Position numbers and translations under genes: made by a program. The notes below the pieces were generated by a model. It had not been told where the DNA came from and made no database searches. It saw only the letters and a list, made by a program, of their open reading frames with translations. A stretch of DNA of 64,000 nucleotides from Pseudonocardia kunmingensis (GTDB lineage Bacteria > Actinomycetota > Actinomycetes > Mycobacteriales > Pseudonocardiaceae). Of the stretch, positions 26,202 to 35,440 are shown piece after piece (position 1 is the first letter of the stretch; every line of letters begins with the position of its first letter). The stretch covers positions 2,170,001 to 2,234,000 of the forward strand of contig NZ_VFPA01000001.1 of NCBI RefSeq assembly GCF_006716445.1, given 5' to 3'.

Positions 26202-28256
26202 TCAGCCTCCGCCGTCGCGCCGCGGCCGCGCCTCCCGCTCGGCGGCCTCCTGCGCGCGCTGGGCGACGAGCTCGCCGACGGTCTGCGGCCCGTCCTGCTC
26301 CGGCACGGGCGGTGCCGCGAGCTGCTCGCTCCCGCGCCGCCGCCACGGCAGGAACGACCCTCGGCCGGAACGGGACGAGGCAGCACCCACCGGTCCCTGC
26401 CGCTCGCCCCCGGCCCGACCGGACGCCGGGGTCCGACGCAACGCGGCCGGTCCCCGACCGGCCTCCCGACCGCCCTGCCCACGCTCGCTCCGGCGCGGGT
26501 CACGACGTTCGACCCGGGACCCCGCGCGCCGCCGCGCGCTCGGTGCGGCGGTGTCGTCGGTGTCGTCGGTGTCCTCGCGCCGCACCGCAGCGGTTCCCGC
26601 GCGCCGCGGCTCGCCCGATCCCGCTTCGCTCCCGGCGCCGCGCGGGCGTCGCGCACCGCCCCGGGCCTCGTCCTCGTCCTCGCGCGGGCGGCCGCGGGGC
26701 CGCTCCCGCCTCGCGTCGCCGTCACCGGACCGCCGCCCGGCTGCACCGGATCCCGGCCGACCGGTCGCGCCCTGCTCCACGCCCTCGTCCGGTCCCGCGC
26801 CGCCACGGGGGTGCTGCACGTCCTCGGAGCTCCCGTCCGGTTCGGGTCCGGTCTCCTCCGGGTCGGCACCCGGGCCGCCCTCCTCGACGTCCGGCTCCAC
26901 GCGCGAGCCCCGGTCCGCGACGTCCGCCTCGGCGCCGTCCGGCTCGGCGGCGTCCGGCGTTCGAGCCTCGTCCGCGCCGCCCTCGTCCCCGTCGACTCCG
27001 TCCCCGTCGACTCCGTGGCCGTCGACCTCGCCGTCGCCCACCTCGCCGTCGTCGACCTCCCGCTCGTCGGGAGCAGCGCCGGCACCGGCCGGACGCAACA
27101 CGGAGATCAGCATGACCGGCACGCCCACCCACAGCATCGCGGCCGGCACCAGCAGCTCGACGGGCAGCCGCACCGGGTCGAACGGCCCGGTCGCGAGCCG
27201 CCCACCGGCCATGACCGACAGGGCTCCGACGGCCACCGCGGTGAGGCCCACGGTGGCGAGGGCAGCCGCGAAGCCGTCCTGCGCGGTCGCTGCGCGGCGC
27301 ACCGCGAGCCCGGTCAGCACCCCGACGCCCAGCGGCAGCAGGAACACCGCCAAGGCCCACACCGGCGGCACCCCGCTCGGCAGGGCGGCCAGCAGCGGGA
27401 AGCTCGACGGCTCCGCGGTGTGCGTCACGAACGGCGACGCGGTGGCCGATCCCACGGCGACACCGGGCCCCAGCGCCCAGCCGACGCCCACGACGACGGC
27501 GTTGGGCAGGTAGGCGCCCGCCAGCAACGTGACCCCGACACCGGCCCCGAAGCCGGGAGCGAGTCGCGCGTAGGCGTCCGCCACCGCCTCGGCCTGCAGG
27601 ACCAGGCCGGTGAGCACGACGATCGCGCCCGTGAACGCCAGGCCGGCGAGCGCGATCGCGGCGCCGCGCAGGGCGGGCCGCAGCCACCCGGGGAGGCGGG
27701 CGGCGGCATCGGGCGGCAGCCCGCAGGCCCGTACGACGCCGAGCGCGGCCGCAGCGGCCGCCACGAGCCCGCCACCGACCATCGCCGACCACGGGGCCAC
27801 CGCGACCTCGGCCGCCCGCGGGAGCAGCGCGCTGCCCAGGACGGCGACGGCGGCGTGCGCGCCCGCGAGCGCCGCGACCACGGCGCCGGCATCGTGCCGC
27901 GGGCGTCCGCCGAGGCGCCGGACCGACCAGGCCGCGCCGAACGCGATCACCGCGATCACCCCGGCCGTCGGCAGCAACGGCAGCAGGCTGAGCGGCTGCC
28001 CCTCCAGCACCAGCGGGATCTGGTGGGCCGCGAGCCAGAGCGGGATCGCCGCGGCGAACGCGCCGTCGATCGAGACCGCGCCGCCCGCGGTGGCGATCAC
28101 CAGGGCGGCGGAGGGGACGAGCAGGGCGTAGCTGAGCAGGACGGTGCCCATCGCCCCGGCCAGCAGCAACCGCAGGCGGTCGAGGCCCTCGACACCGCCT
28201 GCCACGTGGTCGTCGTCAGGCGGTTCGCGGTCGGTGTCGGCGAGGGTGCGCGTCAC
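26202..28256 (-). CDS. DUF6350 polytopic membrane protein with long charged tail
   Basis: 684 residues. The N-terminal ~390 residues form about eight to ten hydrophobic helices separated by short loops ([53 protein letters not shown] and onwards), matching the actinobacterial DUF6350 family (position of Rv0955, next to purN). The last ~290 residues are a disordered tail, first strongly acidic ([19 protein letters not shown]...) then Arg/Gly-rich, ending [38 protein letters not shown]. Such a tail is longer than in the mycobacterial protein. Function unknown. GTG start at 28256. Confidence 0.75.
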   Translation of the reverse strand: MTRTLADTDREPPDDDHVAGGVEGLDRLRLLLAGAMGTVLLSYALLVPSAALVIATAGGAVSIDGAFAAAIPLWLAAHQIPLVLEGQPLSLLPLLPTAGVIAVIAFGAAWSVRRLGGRPRHDAGAVVAALAGAHAAVAVLGSALLPRAAEVAVAPWSAMVGGGLVAAAAAALGVVRACGLPPDAAARLPGWLRPALRGAAIALAGLAFTGAIVVLTGLVLQAEAVADAYARLAPGFGAGVGVTLLAGAYLPNAVVVGVGWALGPGVAVGSATASPFVTHTAEPSSFPLLAALPSGVPPVWALAVFLLPLGVGVLTGLAVRRAATAQDGFAAALATVGLTAVAVGALSVMAGGRLATGPFDPVRLPVELLVPAAMLWVGVPVMLISVLRPAGAGAAPDEREVDDGEVGDGEVDGHGVDGDGVDGDEGGADEARTPDAAEPDGAEADVADRGSRVEPDVEEGGPGADPEETGPEPDGSSEDVQHPRGGAGPDEGVEQGATGRPGSGAAGRRSGDGDARRERPRGRPREDEDEARGGARRPRGAGSEAGSGEPRRAGTAAVRREDTDDTDDTAAPSARRRAGSRVERRDPRRSERGQGGREAGRGPAALRRTPASGRAGGERQGPVGAASSRSGRGSFLPWRRRGSEQLAAPPVPEQDGPQTVGELVAQRAQEAAEREARPRRDGGG

Positions 28257-28358
28257 CGGATCAGGGTCGCAGCGCTCCCCGTGCGGGTGGCGCAGGCGCG
28301 CCGCCGGGGCCTGGAGCGGGCTGGTGGCTCCCGGCGGGGAGCGCTAGGAGGGCGGCTC

Positions 28359-29327
28359 CTAGTAGCCGCCGTTCTGCTGGTTCGGCGGACGCTGCTCGCC
28401 TGCCTGGATGATCCGGGTCTGGTCGACGCTCGTCTGCTCCGAGTCGCCCTGCTCCGGACGCCCCGACGTCTGCGGGGCCGCTCCGGTCGGTTCGCCGGTC
28501 TGCGCGGGGGCGCCGGAAGCGAGCGGAGTGCCCGGAGCGCTCGGGGTGTCGGCAGCGCTGTCCCCGGAGCCGCCGTACCAGCTGGGGGTGCCCGCGGGCC
28601 GGCCGCCGGCATCGCCCTGCCCCGGCGTCGGGCCCCACGGCTGCTGGCCGTACCCACCGGGCGCGCCGTACCCCTGCTGCCCGTAGCCGGGCTGCCCGTA
28701 CTGGCCGGGCTGCCCCGGCTGGCCGTACCCCGGGGCGCCGTAGCCCGGCTGCTGCTGCCCGTACCCCTGCTGCCCGTAGCCCGGCTGCCCGTACTGGCCG
28801 GGCTGGCCGTAGCCCGGCGGGTACTGGCCGTAGCCACCCGGCTGGCCGTACCCGGGGGGCGTGCTCGCCCGCGGCGCGGGCGCCTTCACCAGGCCCGCGT
28901 CCAGCAGCACCGCGCCGATCACGGCGACGGTCTGCAGGAAGGCGAGCACGAGCGCGATGATCACCGACGTCGGCGAGGAGCCGCTGGTCACCATCTGCAG
29001 GAACAGCAGGGTGCCGGTGGTCACCATCACCGCGGCGGGCACGAGGACGCGGCCGACCTTCGGCAGCAGGGCCGATCCGGCGAGCAGGCCACCACCGACG
29101 AGGAGCACCCCGATGAACGTGGTGGCGAGCCCCAGGTCGAGGAAGCCGATCAGGTAGATCACGATGCCGAGGCCGGCCGTGACGAGCGCGAGCAGGCGCG
29201 CCGGGCCCGGTGCGAGCTGCGGGCCCGTCGAGGCGTCCGGGGTTCCCGAGCTCGACGTGTCCGACGGTGCGGAACCCGACGTGGCCGCCGGTGTTCCCGG
29301 TTGATGGGTTCCCGGTTGCTGGCTCAT
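28359..29327 (-). CDS. DUF5336 membrane protein with Gly/Tyr/Gln-rich tail
   Basis: 322 residues. Four hydrophobic helices lie at about residues 40-150 ([45 protein letters not shown], then [17 protein letters not shown] and [25 protein letters not shown]). They are followed by low-complexity repeats of the type GYGQPG(Q)YGQ and GYGQQGYG, and an acidic Ser/Thr/Pro tail. It corresponds in position and design to Rv0954 of M. tuberculosis (DUF5336), where the C-terminus is likewise Pro/Gln/Tyr-rich. ATG at 29327 chosen. The repeats may be condensate-forming. Role unknown. A 7-bp stem overlaps its stop codon (28344-28362). Confidence 0.75.
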   Translation of the reverse strand: MSQQPGTHQPGTPAATSGSAPSDTSSSGTPDASTGPQLAPGPARLLALVTAGLGIVIYLIGFLDLGLATTFIGVLLVGGGLLAGSALLPKVGRVLVPAAVMVTTGTLLFLQMVTSGSSPTSVIIALVLAFLQTVAVIGAVLLDAGLVKAPAPRASTPPGYGQPGGYGQYPPGYGQPGQYGQPGYGQQGYGQQQPGYGAPGYGQPGQPGQYGQPGYGQQGYGAPGGYGQQPWGPTPGQGDAGGRPAGTPSWYGGSGDSAADTPSAPGTPLASGAPAQTGEPTGAAPQTSGRPEQGDSEQTSVDQTRIIQAGEQRPPNQQNGGY

Positions 29328-29420
29328 GGAACGAACTCCCCTCGTGCGGACTCCCGCGGTCCGGCGCAGGCGGCGCACGGAACGCTAGTCCATCGTGCGG
29401 GTGACGGCGTGGGTGGGCGA

Positions 29421-30962
29421 TCAGCCCGCGCCGGTGGGTCCGGACACCTCTCGCAGTCCACTCTCCACGTTCCACCAGCGCGTGCAACCGATCCTCCACA
29501 GGAACGGCAGATCGTGGCTCGCGACCACGACCGCCCCGCGGAAGGCCCGCAGCGCCTCCGTGAGCCGCTCGACGCTGTCCAGGTCGAGGTTGTTCGTCGG
29601 CTCGTCGAGCAGGAGCAGCTGCGGCGGTGGCTCGGCGAGCAGCAACCGGGCCAGCACGACGCGGAACCGCTCCCCGCCCGACAGGGTGCCCACCCGGCGG
29701 TCGACGGCGTCGTCGTGGACGAGGAACCGGGCGAGCCCGGCGCGCACCCGCTGCGGGTCGGCGTCCGGGGCGGCGGCCCGCACCGCGTCGAGCACCGGGG
29801 CGGCGTCGTCGAGCACGTCGAGCCGTTGCGGCAGGTACGCGAACGGGACCGCCGGTGCGAGCCGGCGCAGCAGCGTGGTCTTGCCGCTGCCGTTGCCGCC
29901 GAGCAGCCCGATCCGCTCGGGTCCCCGGACGACGAGCCCGTCCACCTCGACCGCCGTGCGCCCGGCCGGGAGGGCCGTCCCGGGCAGGTCGATGCGGATG
30001 CGGTCGTCGTCCCGGACCGCCGCCTCGGCGGCACGCAGCTCCGCGCGGGCGCCGGCGAGCCGCTGCTCGTGCATGATCCGGTACTTGCCCGCGGAGACCT
30101 GGGCCTCCTGCCTGCGCTGGTTCATGATGACCTTGGGACGGCGCTTGTTCGCGTGGTCGGTGGCCGCGTAGCGGGCACGCCGGTCGAGCGCGACCCGCGC
30201 GTCGGCGAGCTGCCGGCGCTCGCGCCGCAGCCCCGTCTCGGCCACCCGGACGAGCCGCTGCGCCGCCTCCTGCTCCACGGCCAGCTGCGCCTCGTACTGC
30301 GACAACGTTCCCCCGAACAGCCGCACCCCGCCGTCGCGCAGCTCGACGACCGCGTCCACGAGCTCCAGCAGCTCCCGGTCGTGGCTCACGACGACGAGCA
30401 CGCCCGGCCAGCCGGCCACGGCGTCGTACAGCAGCTCACGGGCCCGCCGGTCGAGGTTGTTCGTCGGCTCGTCGAGCAGCGCGACCGCCGGGCGACGCAC
30501 GAGCAGCCCGGCCAGCCCGGTGAGCACGGCCTCGCCGCCGGACAGCGTGCCGACCGCGCGTTCGAGGTCGACGGGCAGGCCGAAGCGGGCGAGCTCGGCC
30601 GCCGCGCGCTCCTCGACGTCCCAGCCGTCGCCGACGGCCGGGACCGCCGAGGCGTCACCGGCCTCGACGGCGTGCAGCGCCGCCCGCTGCTCCGCGATGC
30701 CGAGCAGCTCCGCGACCGTGCGCCGCGGGTCGAGGGCCACGTCCTGGGGCAGGTACCCGACGTCGCCCGCGGTGTGGACGGTCCCGGCGCCGGGCGCGAG
30801 CCGGCCCGCGACGAGCCGCAGCAGCGTGGACTTGCCCGACCCGTTGGCGCCGACGAGGCCGGTGCGGCAGGCCCCGAACGCGAGGTCGAGGTCCCGCAGG
30901 ACGGGGGTGCCGTCGGGCCAGGAGAACGACAGGCCGGAGCAGACGACAGCGGGGGATGACAC
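29421..30962 (-). CDS. ABC-F family ATPase (putative ribosome-protection resistance factor)
   Basis: 513 residues with two tandem ATPase domains and no membrane segment, the ABC-F design. Domain 1: GANGSGKSTLL, LSGGE, VALLDEPTNNLD, VSHDRELL. A charged linker of about 80 residues follows (YEAQLAVEQEAAQRLVRVAETGLRRERRQLADARVALDRRARYAATDHANKRRPKVIMNQRRQEAQVS), containing the P-site tRNA interaction motif region. Domain 2: GGNGSGKTTLL, LSGGERFR, LLLDEPTNNLDLDS, ASHDLPFL. Actinobacterial members include antibiotic-resistance factors of the OleB/TlrC kind. GTG start with GAGGTG 5 nt upstream; that site can be sequestered by the leader described at 30966-31037. It interrupts an otherwise conserved DUF5336-sucD order. 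Confidence 0.85.
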   Translation of the reverse strand: MSSPAVVCSGLSFSWPDGTPVLRDLDLAFGACRTGLVGANGSGKSTLLRLVAGRLAPGAGTVHTAGDVGYLPQDVALDPRRTVAELLGIAEQRAALHAVEAGDASAVPAVGDGWDVEERAAAELARFGLPVDLERAVGTLSGGEAVLTGLAGLLVRRPAVALLDEPTNNLDRRARELLYDAVAGWPGVLVVVSHDRELLELVDAVVELRDGGVRLFGGTLSQYEAQLAVEQEAAQRLVRVAETGLRRERRQLADARVALDRRARYAATDHANKRRPKVIMNQRRQEAQVSAGKYRIMHEQRLAGARAELRAAEAAVRDDDRIRIDLPGTALPAGRTAVEVDGLVVRGPERIGLLGGNGSGKTTLLRRLAPAVPFAYLPQRLDVLDDAAPVLDAVRAAAPDADPQRVRAGLARFLVHDDAVDRRVGTLSGGERFRVVLARLLLAEPPPQLLLLDEPTNNLDLDSVERLTEALRAFRGAVVVASHDLPFLWRIGCTRWWNVESGLREVSGPTGAG

Positions 30963-30965
30963 GGG

Positions 30966-31026
30966 GACACCTCACGGACGAACCGGAACCCGCCGGGCGG
31001 AGCCACGGACGCGGGCGGGAGGTGTC
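30966..31026 (-). promoter_or_regulatory. Anti-Shine-Dalgarno attenuator helix upstream of the ABC-F gene
   Basis: The eight bases 31026-31019 (GACACCTC) are exactly complementary to 30973-30966 (GAGGTGTC), which includes the Shine-Dalgarno GAGGTG of the ABC-F gene. A GC-rich inner stem (CCCGCC with GGCGGG) lies between them. The left strand begins at the stop codon of a four-codon leader frame, so a ribosome stalled there would mask it and free the ribosome-binding site. This is the layout of translational attenuation in drug-induced resistance genes. Confidence 0.65.
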
Positions 31027-31037
31027 TACAGGCGCAC
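31026..31037 (-). CDS. Minimal leader frame Met-Arg-Leu-stop before the ABC-F gene
   Basis: GTG CGC CTG TAG encodes MRL and stops at the first base of the anti-Shine-Dalgarno strand. TAGCGT at 31044-31049, the same putative -10 hexamer as before the erm leader, ends 6 nt upstream, so transcription would begin at or next to the GTG. Macrolides are known to arrest ribosomes at MRLR in the ErmD leader; an MRL-stop frame is a shorter variant of that theme. Such a small frame can occur by chance, and its credibility rests on the adjoining helix. Confidence 0.5.
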   Translation of the reverse strand: MRL

Positions 31038-31062
31038 GCCGCAACGCTAGCGCGCGCCCCCG

Positions 31063-31117
31063 TTGCAGCAAAGCCACTTTCCTGCAGCGTGGTGGCAGGA
31101 AAGTGGCTCTGCTGCAA
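31063..31117. terminator. Long hairpin downstream of sucD
   Basis: Two 23-bp arms (31063-31085 and 31095-31117) with one mismatch and a 9-nt loop. The arms contain GCCACTTTCCTGC and its complement, unrelated in sequence to families A and B but of the same size. The element begins 16 nt after the leftward sucD stop. No U-tract follows, as is common for actinobacterial terminators. Its distal arm overlaps the possible -35 (TTGCTG) of the ABC-F leader promoter. Confidence 0.75.
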
Positions 31118-31132
31118 TCGGGCGGCGGGAGC

Positions 31133-32020
31133 CTAGGCGCTCGCCAGGATGTCCTTCATCAGCTGGGCCGTCTCGCTGGGGGTCTTGCCGACCTTCACCC
31201 CGGCCGCCTCCAGGGCGTCCTTCTTGGCCTGCGCGGTGCCCGCGGAGCCGGACACGATCGCCCCGGCGTGGCCCATGGTCTTGCCCTCCGGAGCGGTGAA
31301 CCCGGCCACGTAGCCCACCACCGGCTTGGTGACGTTGGCCCTGATGTAGTCCGCGGCCCGCTCCTCGGCGTCCCCACCGATCTCACCGATCATCACGATC
31401 GCCCGGGTGTCCGGGTCGGCCTCGAACGCGGCGAGGGCGTCGATGTGGGTGGTCCCGATCACCGGGTCCCCACCGATACCGATCGCGGAGGAGAAACCGT
31501 GCTCGCGCAGCTCGTACATCATCTGGTAGGTCAGCGTCCCGGACTTCGACACCAACCCGATCGGGCCCGCACCGGCGATGTCGGCCGGGATGATCCCCGC
31601 GTTGGACTTGCCGGGCGAGATGATCCCGGGGCAGTTCGGGCCGATGATCCGGGTCTTGTTCCCCTTGGCGCAGGCGTGCGCCCAGAAGAACGCCGAGTCG
31701 TGCACCGGGATGCCCTCGGTGATCACCACGGCCAGCGGGATCTCGGCGTCGACGGCCTCGATCACCGCGTCCTTGGCGAAGCGCGGCGGCACGAACACCA
31801 CCGACACGTCCGCGCCGGTCTCCTTCATCGCCTCCTCGACGGTGCCGAACACCGTGAGGTCGCGGCCCCCGATGGTCACGGTCGTGCCGGCCTTGCGGGC
31901 GTTCACGCCACCGACGATGTTGGTGCCGGCCGCCAGCATCTTCGTGCTGTGCTTGGTGCCCTCGCCGCCGGTGATGCCCTGGACGATGACCTTGCTGTTC
32001 TCGTTGAGGAAGATCGACAT
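31133..32020 (-). CDS. sucD: Succinyl-CoA synthetase alpha subunit SucD
   Basis: 295 residues; with SucC interconverts succinyl-CoA and succinate with formation of a nucleoside triphosphate (TCA cycle). Starts [39 protein letters not shown] (CoA-binding Rossmann domain), with [44 protein letters not shown] and the phosphohistidine loop [25 protein letters not shown] (His of GHAGA). ATG start 2 nt downstream of sucC. Order sucC-sucD is conserved with Rv0951-Rv0952. Confidence 0.97.
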   Translation of the reverse strand: MSIFLNENSKVIVQGITGGEGTKHSTKMLAAGTNIVGGVNARKAGTTVTIGGRDLTVFGTVEEAMKETGADVSVVFVPPRFAKDAVIEAVDAEIPLAVVITEGIPVHDSAFFWAHACAKGNKTRIIGPNCPGIISPGKSNAGIIPADIAGAGPIGLVSKSGTLTYQMMYELREHGFSSAIGIGGDPVIGTTHIDALAAFEADPDTRAIVMIGEIGGDAEERAADYIRANVTKPVVGYVAGFTAPEGKTMGHAGAIVSGSAGTAQAKKDALEAAGVKVGKTPSETAQLMKDILASA

Positions 32021-32022
32021 GG

Positions 32023-33192
32023 TCAGGCTCCCGCCGCTGCCAGCTCGGCGGCCTTGTCGGCCGCGTCGTCCATCGTTCCCACCTGGGTGACCAGGGGGTG
32101 GTTGGCCTCGTCGAGGATCCGGCGGCCCTCCACGACGTTGTTGCCGTCCAGCCGCACGACCAGCGGCTTGGTGGCCGCGTCACCGAGGATCTTCAGCGCC
32201 TCGACGATGCCGGTGGCCACGGCGTCGCAGGCGGTGATGCCGCCGAAGACGTTGACGAACACGCTCTTCACACCCGGGTCGCCGAGGATGACGTCCAGGC
32301 CGGCGGCCATCACCTCGGCCGAGGCGCCACCGCCGATGTCGAGGAAGTTCGCCGGCTTCACCCCACCGTGCTTCTCCCCGGCGTAGGCGACGACGTCCAG
32401 CGTGCTCATCACGAGGCCGGCGCCGTTGCCGATGATCCCGACCTCGCCGTCGAGCTTGACGTAGTTGAGGTCCTTGGCCTTGGCCTTGGCCTCCAGCGGG
32501 TCCTCGGTGCGCTCGTCCACCAGGTCCGCGTGCCCGGGATGGCGGAAGGCGGCGTTGCCGTCGAGGGTGACCTTCCCGTCCAGCGCGACGACCTTGTCCT
32601 GCGGGTCGCGCACGAGCGGGTTGACCTCGACGAGCGTGGCGTCCTCCGCCACGAAGGTCTCCCACAGCTTGACGATCACGTCGGCGGCCTGGTCGGCGAC
32701 CGCGGCCGGGATCTTGCCCTGGGCGACGATCTCGGCGGCCTTCGCGCGGTCGACACCGGCGATCGCGTCGATCGGCACGCGCGCGAGCGCGTCCGGGCGC
32801 TCGACGGCGAGCTGCTCGATCTCCATGCCGCCCTCGGCCGAGCACATGGCCAGGAACGTGCGGTTCGACCGGTCCAGCAGGAACGAGAAGTAGTACTCCT
32901 CGGCGATGTCGCTGGCCTCGGTCACCAGCACCTGGTGCACGGTGTGGCCCTTGATGTCCATCCCGAGGATGGCACCGGCCTTCTCCTGCGCCTCGTCGGG
33001 CGTCTCCGCCAGTTTGACGCCGCCGGCCTTGCCGCGCCCGCCCGTCTTGACCTGCGCCTTGACGACGACCGCGGTGCCGATCTCGGCGGCCGCGGCACGT
33101 GCCTCCTCCGCCGTCTCCACGGTCCGGCCCGGCAGCACCGGGACTCCGTGCGCGGCGAAGAGCTCCTTCGCCTGGTACTCGTAGAGGTCCAC
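32023..33192 (-). CDS. sucC: Succinyl-CoA synthetase beta subunit SucC
   Basis: 389 residues. The N-terminal ATP-grasp domain starts [31 protein letters not shown], with [58 protein letters not shown] (metal ligands), [15 protein letters not shown] and the C-terminal domain [23 protein letters not shown]...NFLDIGGGA. First gene of a two-gene operon with sucD. The region upstream (33193-33377) separates it from the divergent lipase-like gene and should hold both promoters. Confidence 0.97.
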   Translation of the reverse strand: MDLYEYQAKELFAAHGVPVLPGRTVETAEEARAAAAEIGTAVVVKAQVKTGGRGKAGGVKLAETPDEAQEKAGAILGMDIKGHTVHQVLVTEASDIAEEYYFSFLLDRSNRTFLAMCSAEGGMEIEQLAVERPDALARVPIDAIAGVDRAKAAEIVAQGKIPAAVADQAADVIVKLWETFVAEDATLVEVNPLVRDPQDKVVALDGKVTLDGNAAFRHPGHADLVDERTEDPLEAKAKAKDLNYVKLDGEVGIIGNGAGLVMSTLDVVAYAGEKHGGVKPANFLDIGGGASAEVMAAGLDVILGDPGVKSVFVNVFGGITACDAVATGIVEALKILGDAATKPLVVRLDGNNVVEGRRILDEANHPLVTQVGTMDDAADKAAELAAAGA

Positions 33193-33377
33193 TCGGCTCT
33201 CTCCCTGCCCACTCCGCTTGTGCGATGCGGGCCTGGAGCCCGCGACGTCCGCTGCCGCAGCGACCCTAGCGACGTCGGACGCACCCGCCCTGACCTGCCC
33301 GGGTGATGGCAGTCACCCGACCACCGGTGGACGCGCCAGGGCGGGCGGGCCCGGCCGAGATCACCTACCGTCAGTAC

Positions 33378-34337
33378 ATGGCACCGTCCCACGCCGGGGT
33401 GGACCGCCTGGCCAGGACGGCCGCGGCGGTCCGGGTCGGCGTGACCGGGGCCGTCCGGGTGGGCACCTACGCCGCGCGCACGTTCGGCGCGCCGGCCGGT
33501 CTGCGCGGGCTCGCCGTGGAGTGGGCGTGGCTCGCCGCGCACCTCGCCGTGTACCCGGCCGGCCTGCTGCGCGAGCAGCTCCGGGACGTCGCCGGCTACC
33601 GCACCGACCCACTGCCCCCGGCGCGACGCGGCCTCGTGGTCACCGACCCGCAGGCCGCCGGCACGCCGATCCTGCTGCTGCACGGGATCCTGGACAACCG
33701 CTCGGTGTTCACCCTGTTCCGGCGTTCGCTGCGCCGTCGCGGCTTCGGGATCGCCCACGCCGTCAACTACAGCCTGTTCACCGGTGACGTCCGCGCGGCC
33801 GCCCGGGAACTGCACGAGCACGTCGAGCAGCTCCGGGACCGCACCGGTGCCGAGAGGATCCACATCGTCGGCCACTCCCTCGGCGGCGTGATCGCGCGCT
33901 ACTACGTCCAGCGCATGGGCGGCAGCGACGCCGTGGACACCCTCGTGACGCTCGGCAGCCCGCACGCCGGCACGCTCGCGGCCTACCTGCTGCCGACCCC
34001 GCTCGCCCGCCAGCTGCGGCCGGGCTCGGACGTGGTGGCCGAGCTCGCGCGGCCGGCCCCCGGGTGCAGCACGCGGTTCCTGGTGGTCTGGAGCCGGATG
34101 GACCAGATGGTGCTGCCCCAGCGCAACGGCCGGCTGCGGCATCCCGACCTCGAGGTCGACGAGCTGGAAATACGTGATGTCGGTCACTTGGCCCTGCCGA
34201 TCGACCCGCGCGCCGTGCACTGGGTGGCGGACGCGCTGGGCCGAACAGAGCGAACCGCTCACCCGTTACGACCTGGACACCAGCTACCGACGGGTCAGTC
34301 CGAACCGGTGGACGCCCCGTCGACGCCCGCATCCTGA
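33378..34337 (+). CDS. Alpha/beta hydrolase (lipase-like, esterase)
   Basis: 319 residues. After an N-terminal helical segment (VGTYAARTFGAPAGLRGLAVEWAWLAAHLAVYPAGLL) the hydrolase core has the oxyanion strand TPILLLHGILDNRSVFTLFRRSLRRRGFG, nucleophile elbow HIVGHSLGGVIARYYVQRMGG (catalytic Ser), a conserved VTLGSPHAGTLAAYLL, acid region VWSRMDQMVLP, and a probable catalytic His in DVGHLALPIDPRAV. This resembles the triacylglycerol lipase/PGAP1-like proteins of actinobacteria. Start ATG at 33378; divergent from sucC. It is inserted between sucC and the M23 peptidase relative to the mycobacterial order. Substrate unknown. Confidence 0.82.
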   Translation: MAPSHAGVDRLARTAAAVRVGVTGAVRVGTYAARTFGAPAGLRGLAVEWAWLAAHLAVYPAGLLREQLRDVAGYRTDPLPPARRGLVVTDPQAAGTPILLLHGILDNRSVFTLFRRSLRRRGFGIAHAVNYSLFTGDVRAAARELHEHVEQLRDRTGAERIHIVGHSLGGVIARYYVQRMGGSDAVDTLVTLGSPHAGTLAAYLLPTPLARQLRPGSDVVAELARPAPGCSTRFLVVWSRMDQMVLPQRNGRLRHPDLEVDELEIRDVGHLALPIDPRAVHWVADALGRTERTAHPLRPGHQLPTGQSEPVDAPSTPAS

Positions 34338-34526
34338 CGCAGCGTCGACCGCACCGACACACGGCGCGAGGAGTTGCCTGACTCCGACCCACCTCGCTAC
34401 CGTCCGCGGGTCCGTGTCACAGCTCGATCACGGCGGCGATGACGACCCCGATCGTCATCACGGGATCCCCAGCCCATGCCGCCGCGGGCCGACCACGGAC
34501 ATCCGGTCAGTCGAGAAGGGCAGGTC

Positions 34527-35405
34527 TTGGCGCGCCACCGCTCCCCCAGCGGCGCCCAGGCAGACGATCCGGGACGCACGACGCCCCTGCGCGTCACCGA
34601 CGTCCCGGGCGTGCATCGTCTCCCGGCGCCCCCCGCGGCGTCGCTGCGCGGGCTGGCCACCATGGCCGCGGTCGCCGCGGGTGCCGTGGTGGCGGGCGGC
34701 CAGACCGTGGCCACGACGTTCACCGAGGAGCCGGTCCAGACGGTCAGCGCCCTGGTCCCGGTGGCCCAGAGCACCGACTCGGGGGCCGAGGAGGCGCAGG
34801 CCGACCCGGCCGCCGCGTTCGGCGGCGCCATCGGTGGCGACCAGCTCCTGCCCGACCCGCTCTCGCTCGACGTCCGCGACGCGCTCGACGCCTCGGAGCA
34901 GGTGGACGTCCAGAGCCTCGCCAAGGCCGTCGACATCGGGCGCGAGCTCACCCGGCAGGCCGCGCTCATCGAGTCCGCCCTGTCCCACGGCGCCTCCCAG
35001 GCGAACCTGTACGGCGACACCACGTACGTGCGCCCCGCCGACGGCAACCTCACCTCGGTGTTCGGCAGCCGGTGGGGAACCACGCACCAGGGCATCGACG
35101 TCGCGGGGCCGATCGGCACCCCGATCTACGCGCTCACCGACGGCGTCGTGGAGGAGGCCGGGCCGGCCACCGGGTTCGGCCTGTGGGTGGTGCTGCGCCA
35201 CACCGACGGGACCCAGAGCGTGTACGGCCACGTCAACCGCATGTTCGTGGACGTCGGGGACGAGGTGGAGGCGGGCGAGGAGATCGCCGAGATCGGCAAC
35301 CGCGGCCACTCCACCGGCCCCCACCTGCACCTGGAGATCTGGACCGCCGACGGATCCAAGATCAACCCGCTGACCTGGATGCGCAAGCGGGGCCTCGACT
35401 ACTAG
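34527..35405 (+). CDS. M23-family peptidoglycan endopeptidase
   Basis: About 292 residues from the TTG at 34527 (GAAGGG lies upstream); an ATG at 34476 is possible. A hydrophobic segment (GLATMAAVAAGAVVAGGQTVATT) serves as signal or anchor after a basic, disordered start. The LytM domain spans the last 120 residues: VRPADGNLTSVFGSRWGTTHQGIDVAGPIGTPIYALTDGVV (zinc HxxxD), VVLRHTDGTQSVYGHVNRMFV and the second zinc motif GPHLHLEIW (HLH). Both motifs are intact, so it should be active, unlike many divisome LytM factors. Counterpart of Rv0950c beside sucC in mycobacteria. Extracytoplasmic. Confidence 0.88.
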   Translation: MARHRSPSGAQADDPGRTTPLRVTDVPGVHRLPAPPAASLRGLATMAAVAAGAVVAGGQTVATTFTEEPVQTVSALVPVAQSTDSGAEEAQADPAAAFGGAIGGDQLLPDPLSLDVRDALDASEQVDVQSLAKAVDIGRELTRQAALIESALSHGASQANLYGDTTYVRPADGNLTSVFGSRWGTTHQGIDVAGPIGTPIYALTDGVVEEAGPATGFGLWVVLRHTDGTQSVYGHVNRMFVDVGDEVEAGEEIAEIGNRGHSTGPHLHLEIWTADGSKINPLTWMRKRGLDY

Positions 35406-35440
35406 TGGTCCCCGCCGGACACCTCGCCTAGCCTCCCGGC

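Noticed and set aside
25428-30959. An 1,843-codon rightward open frame opposite purH, purN, DUF6350, DUF5336 and the ABC-F gene
   Set aside because: It crosses five clear genes on the other strand and has no domain; it is a GC-bias artefact.
34338-34526. A c-di-AMP (ydaO-type) riboswitch before the M23 peptidase, common for wall hydrolases in actinobacteria
   Set aside because: The conserved GNAACC and GGGTGAA-type segments of that riboswitch are not present.
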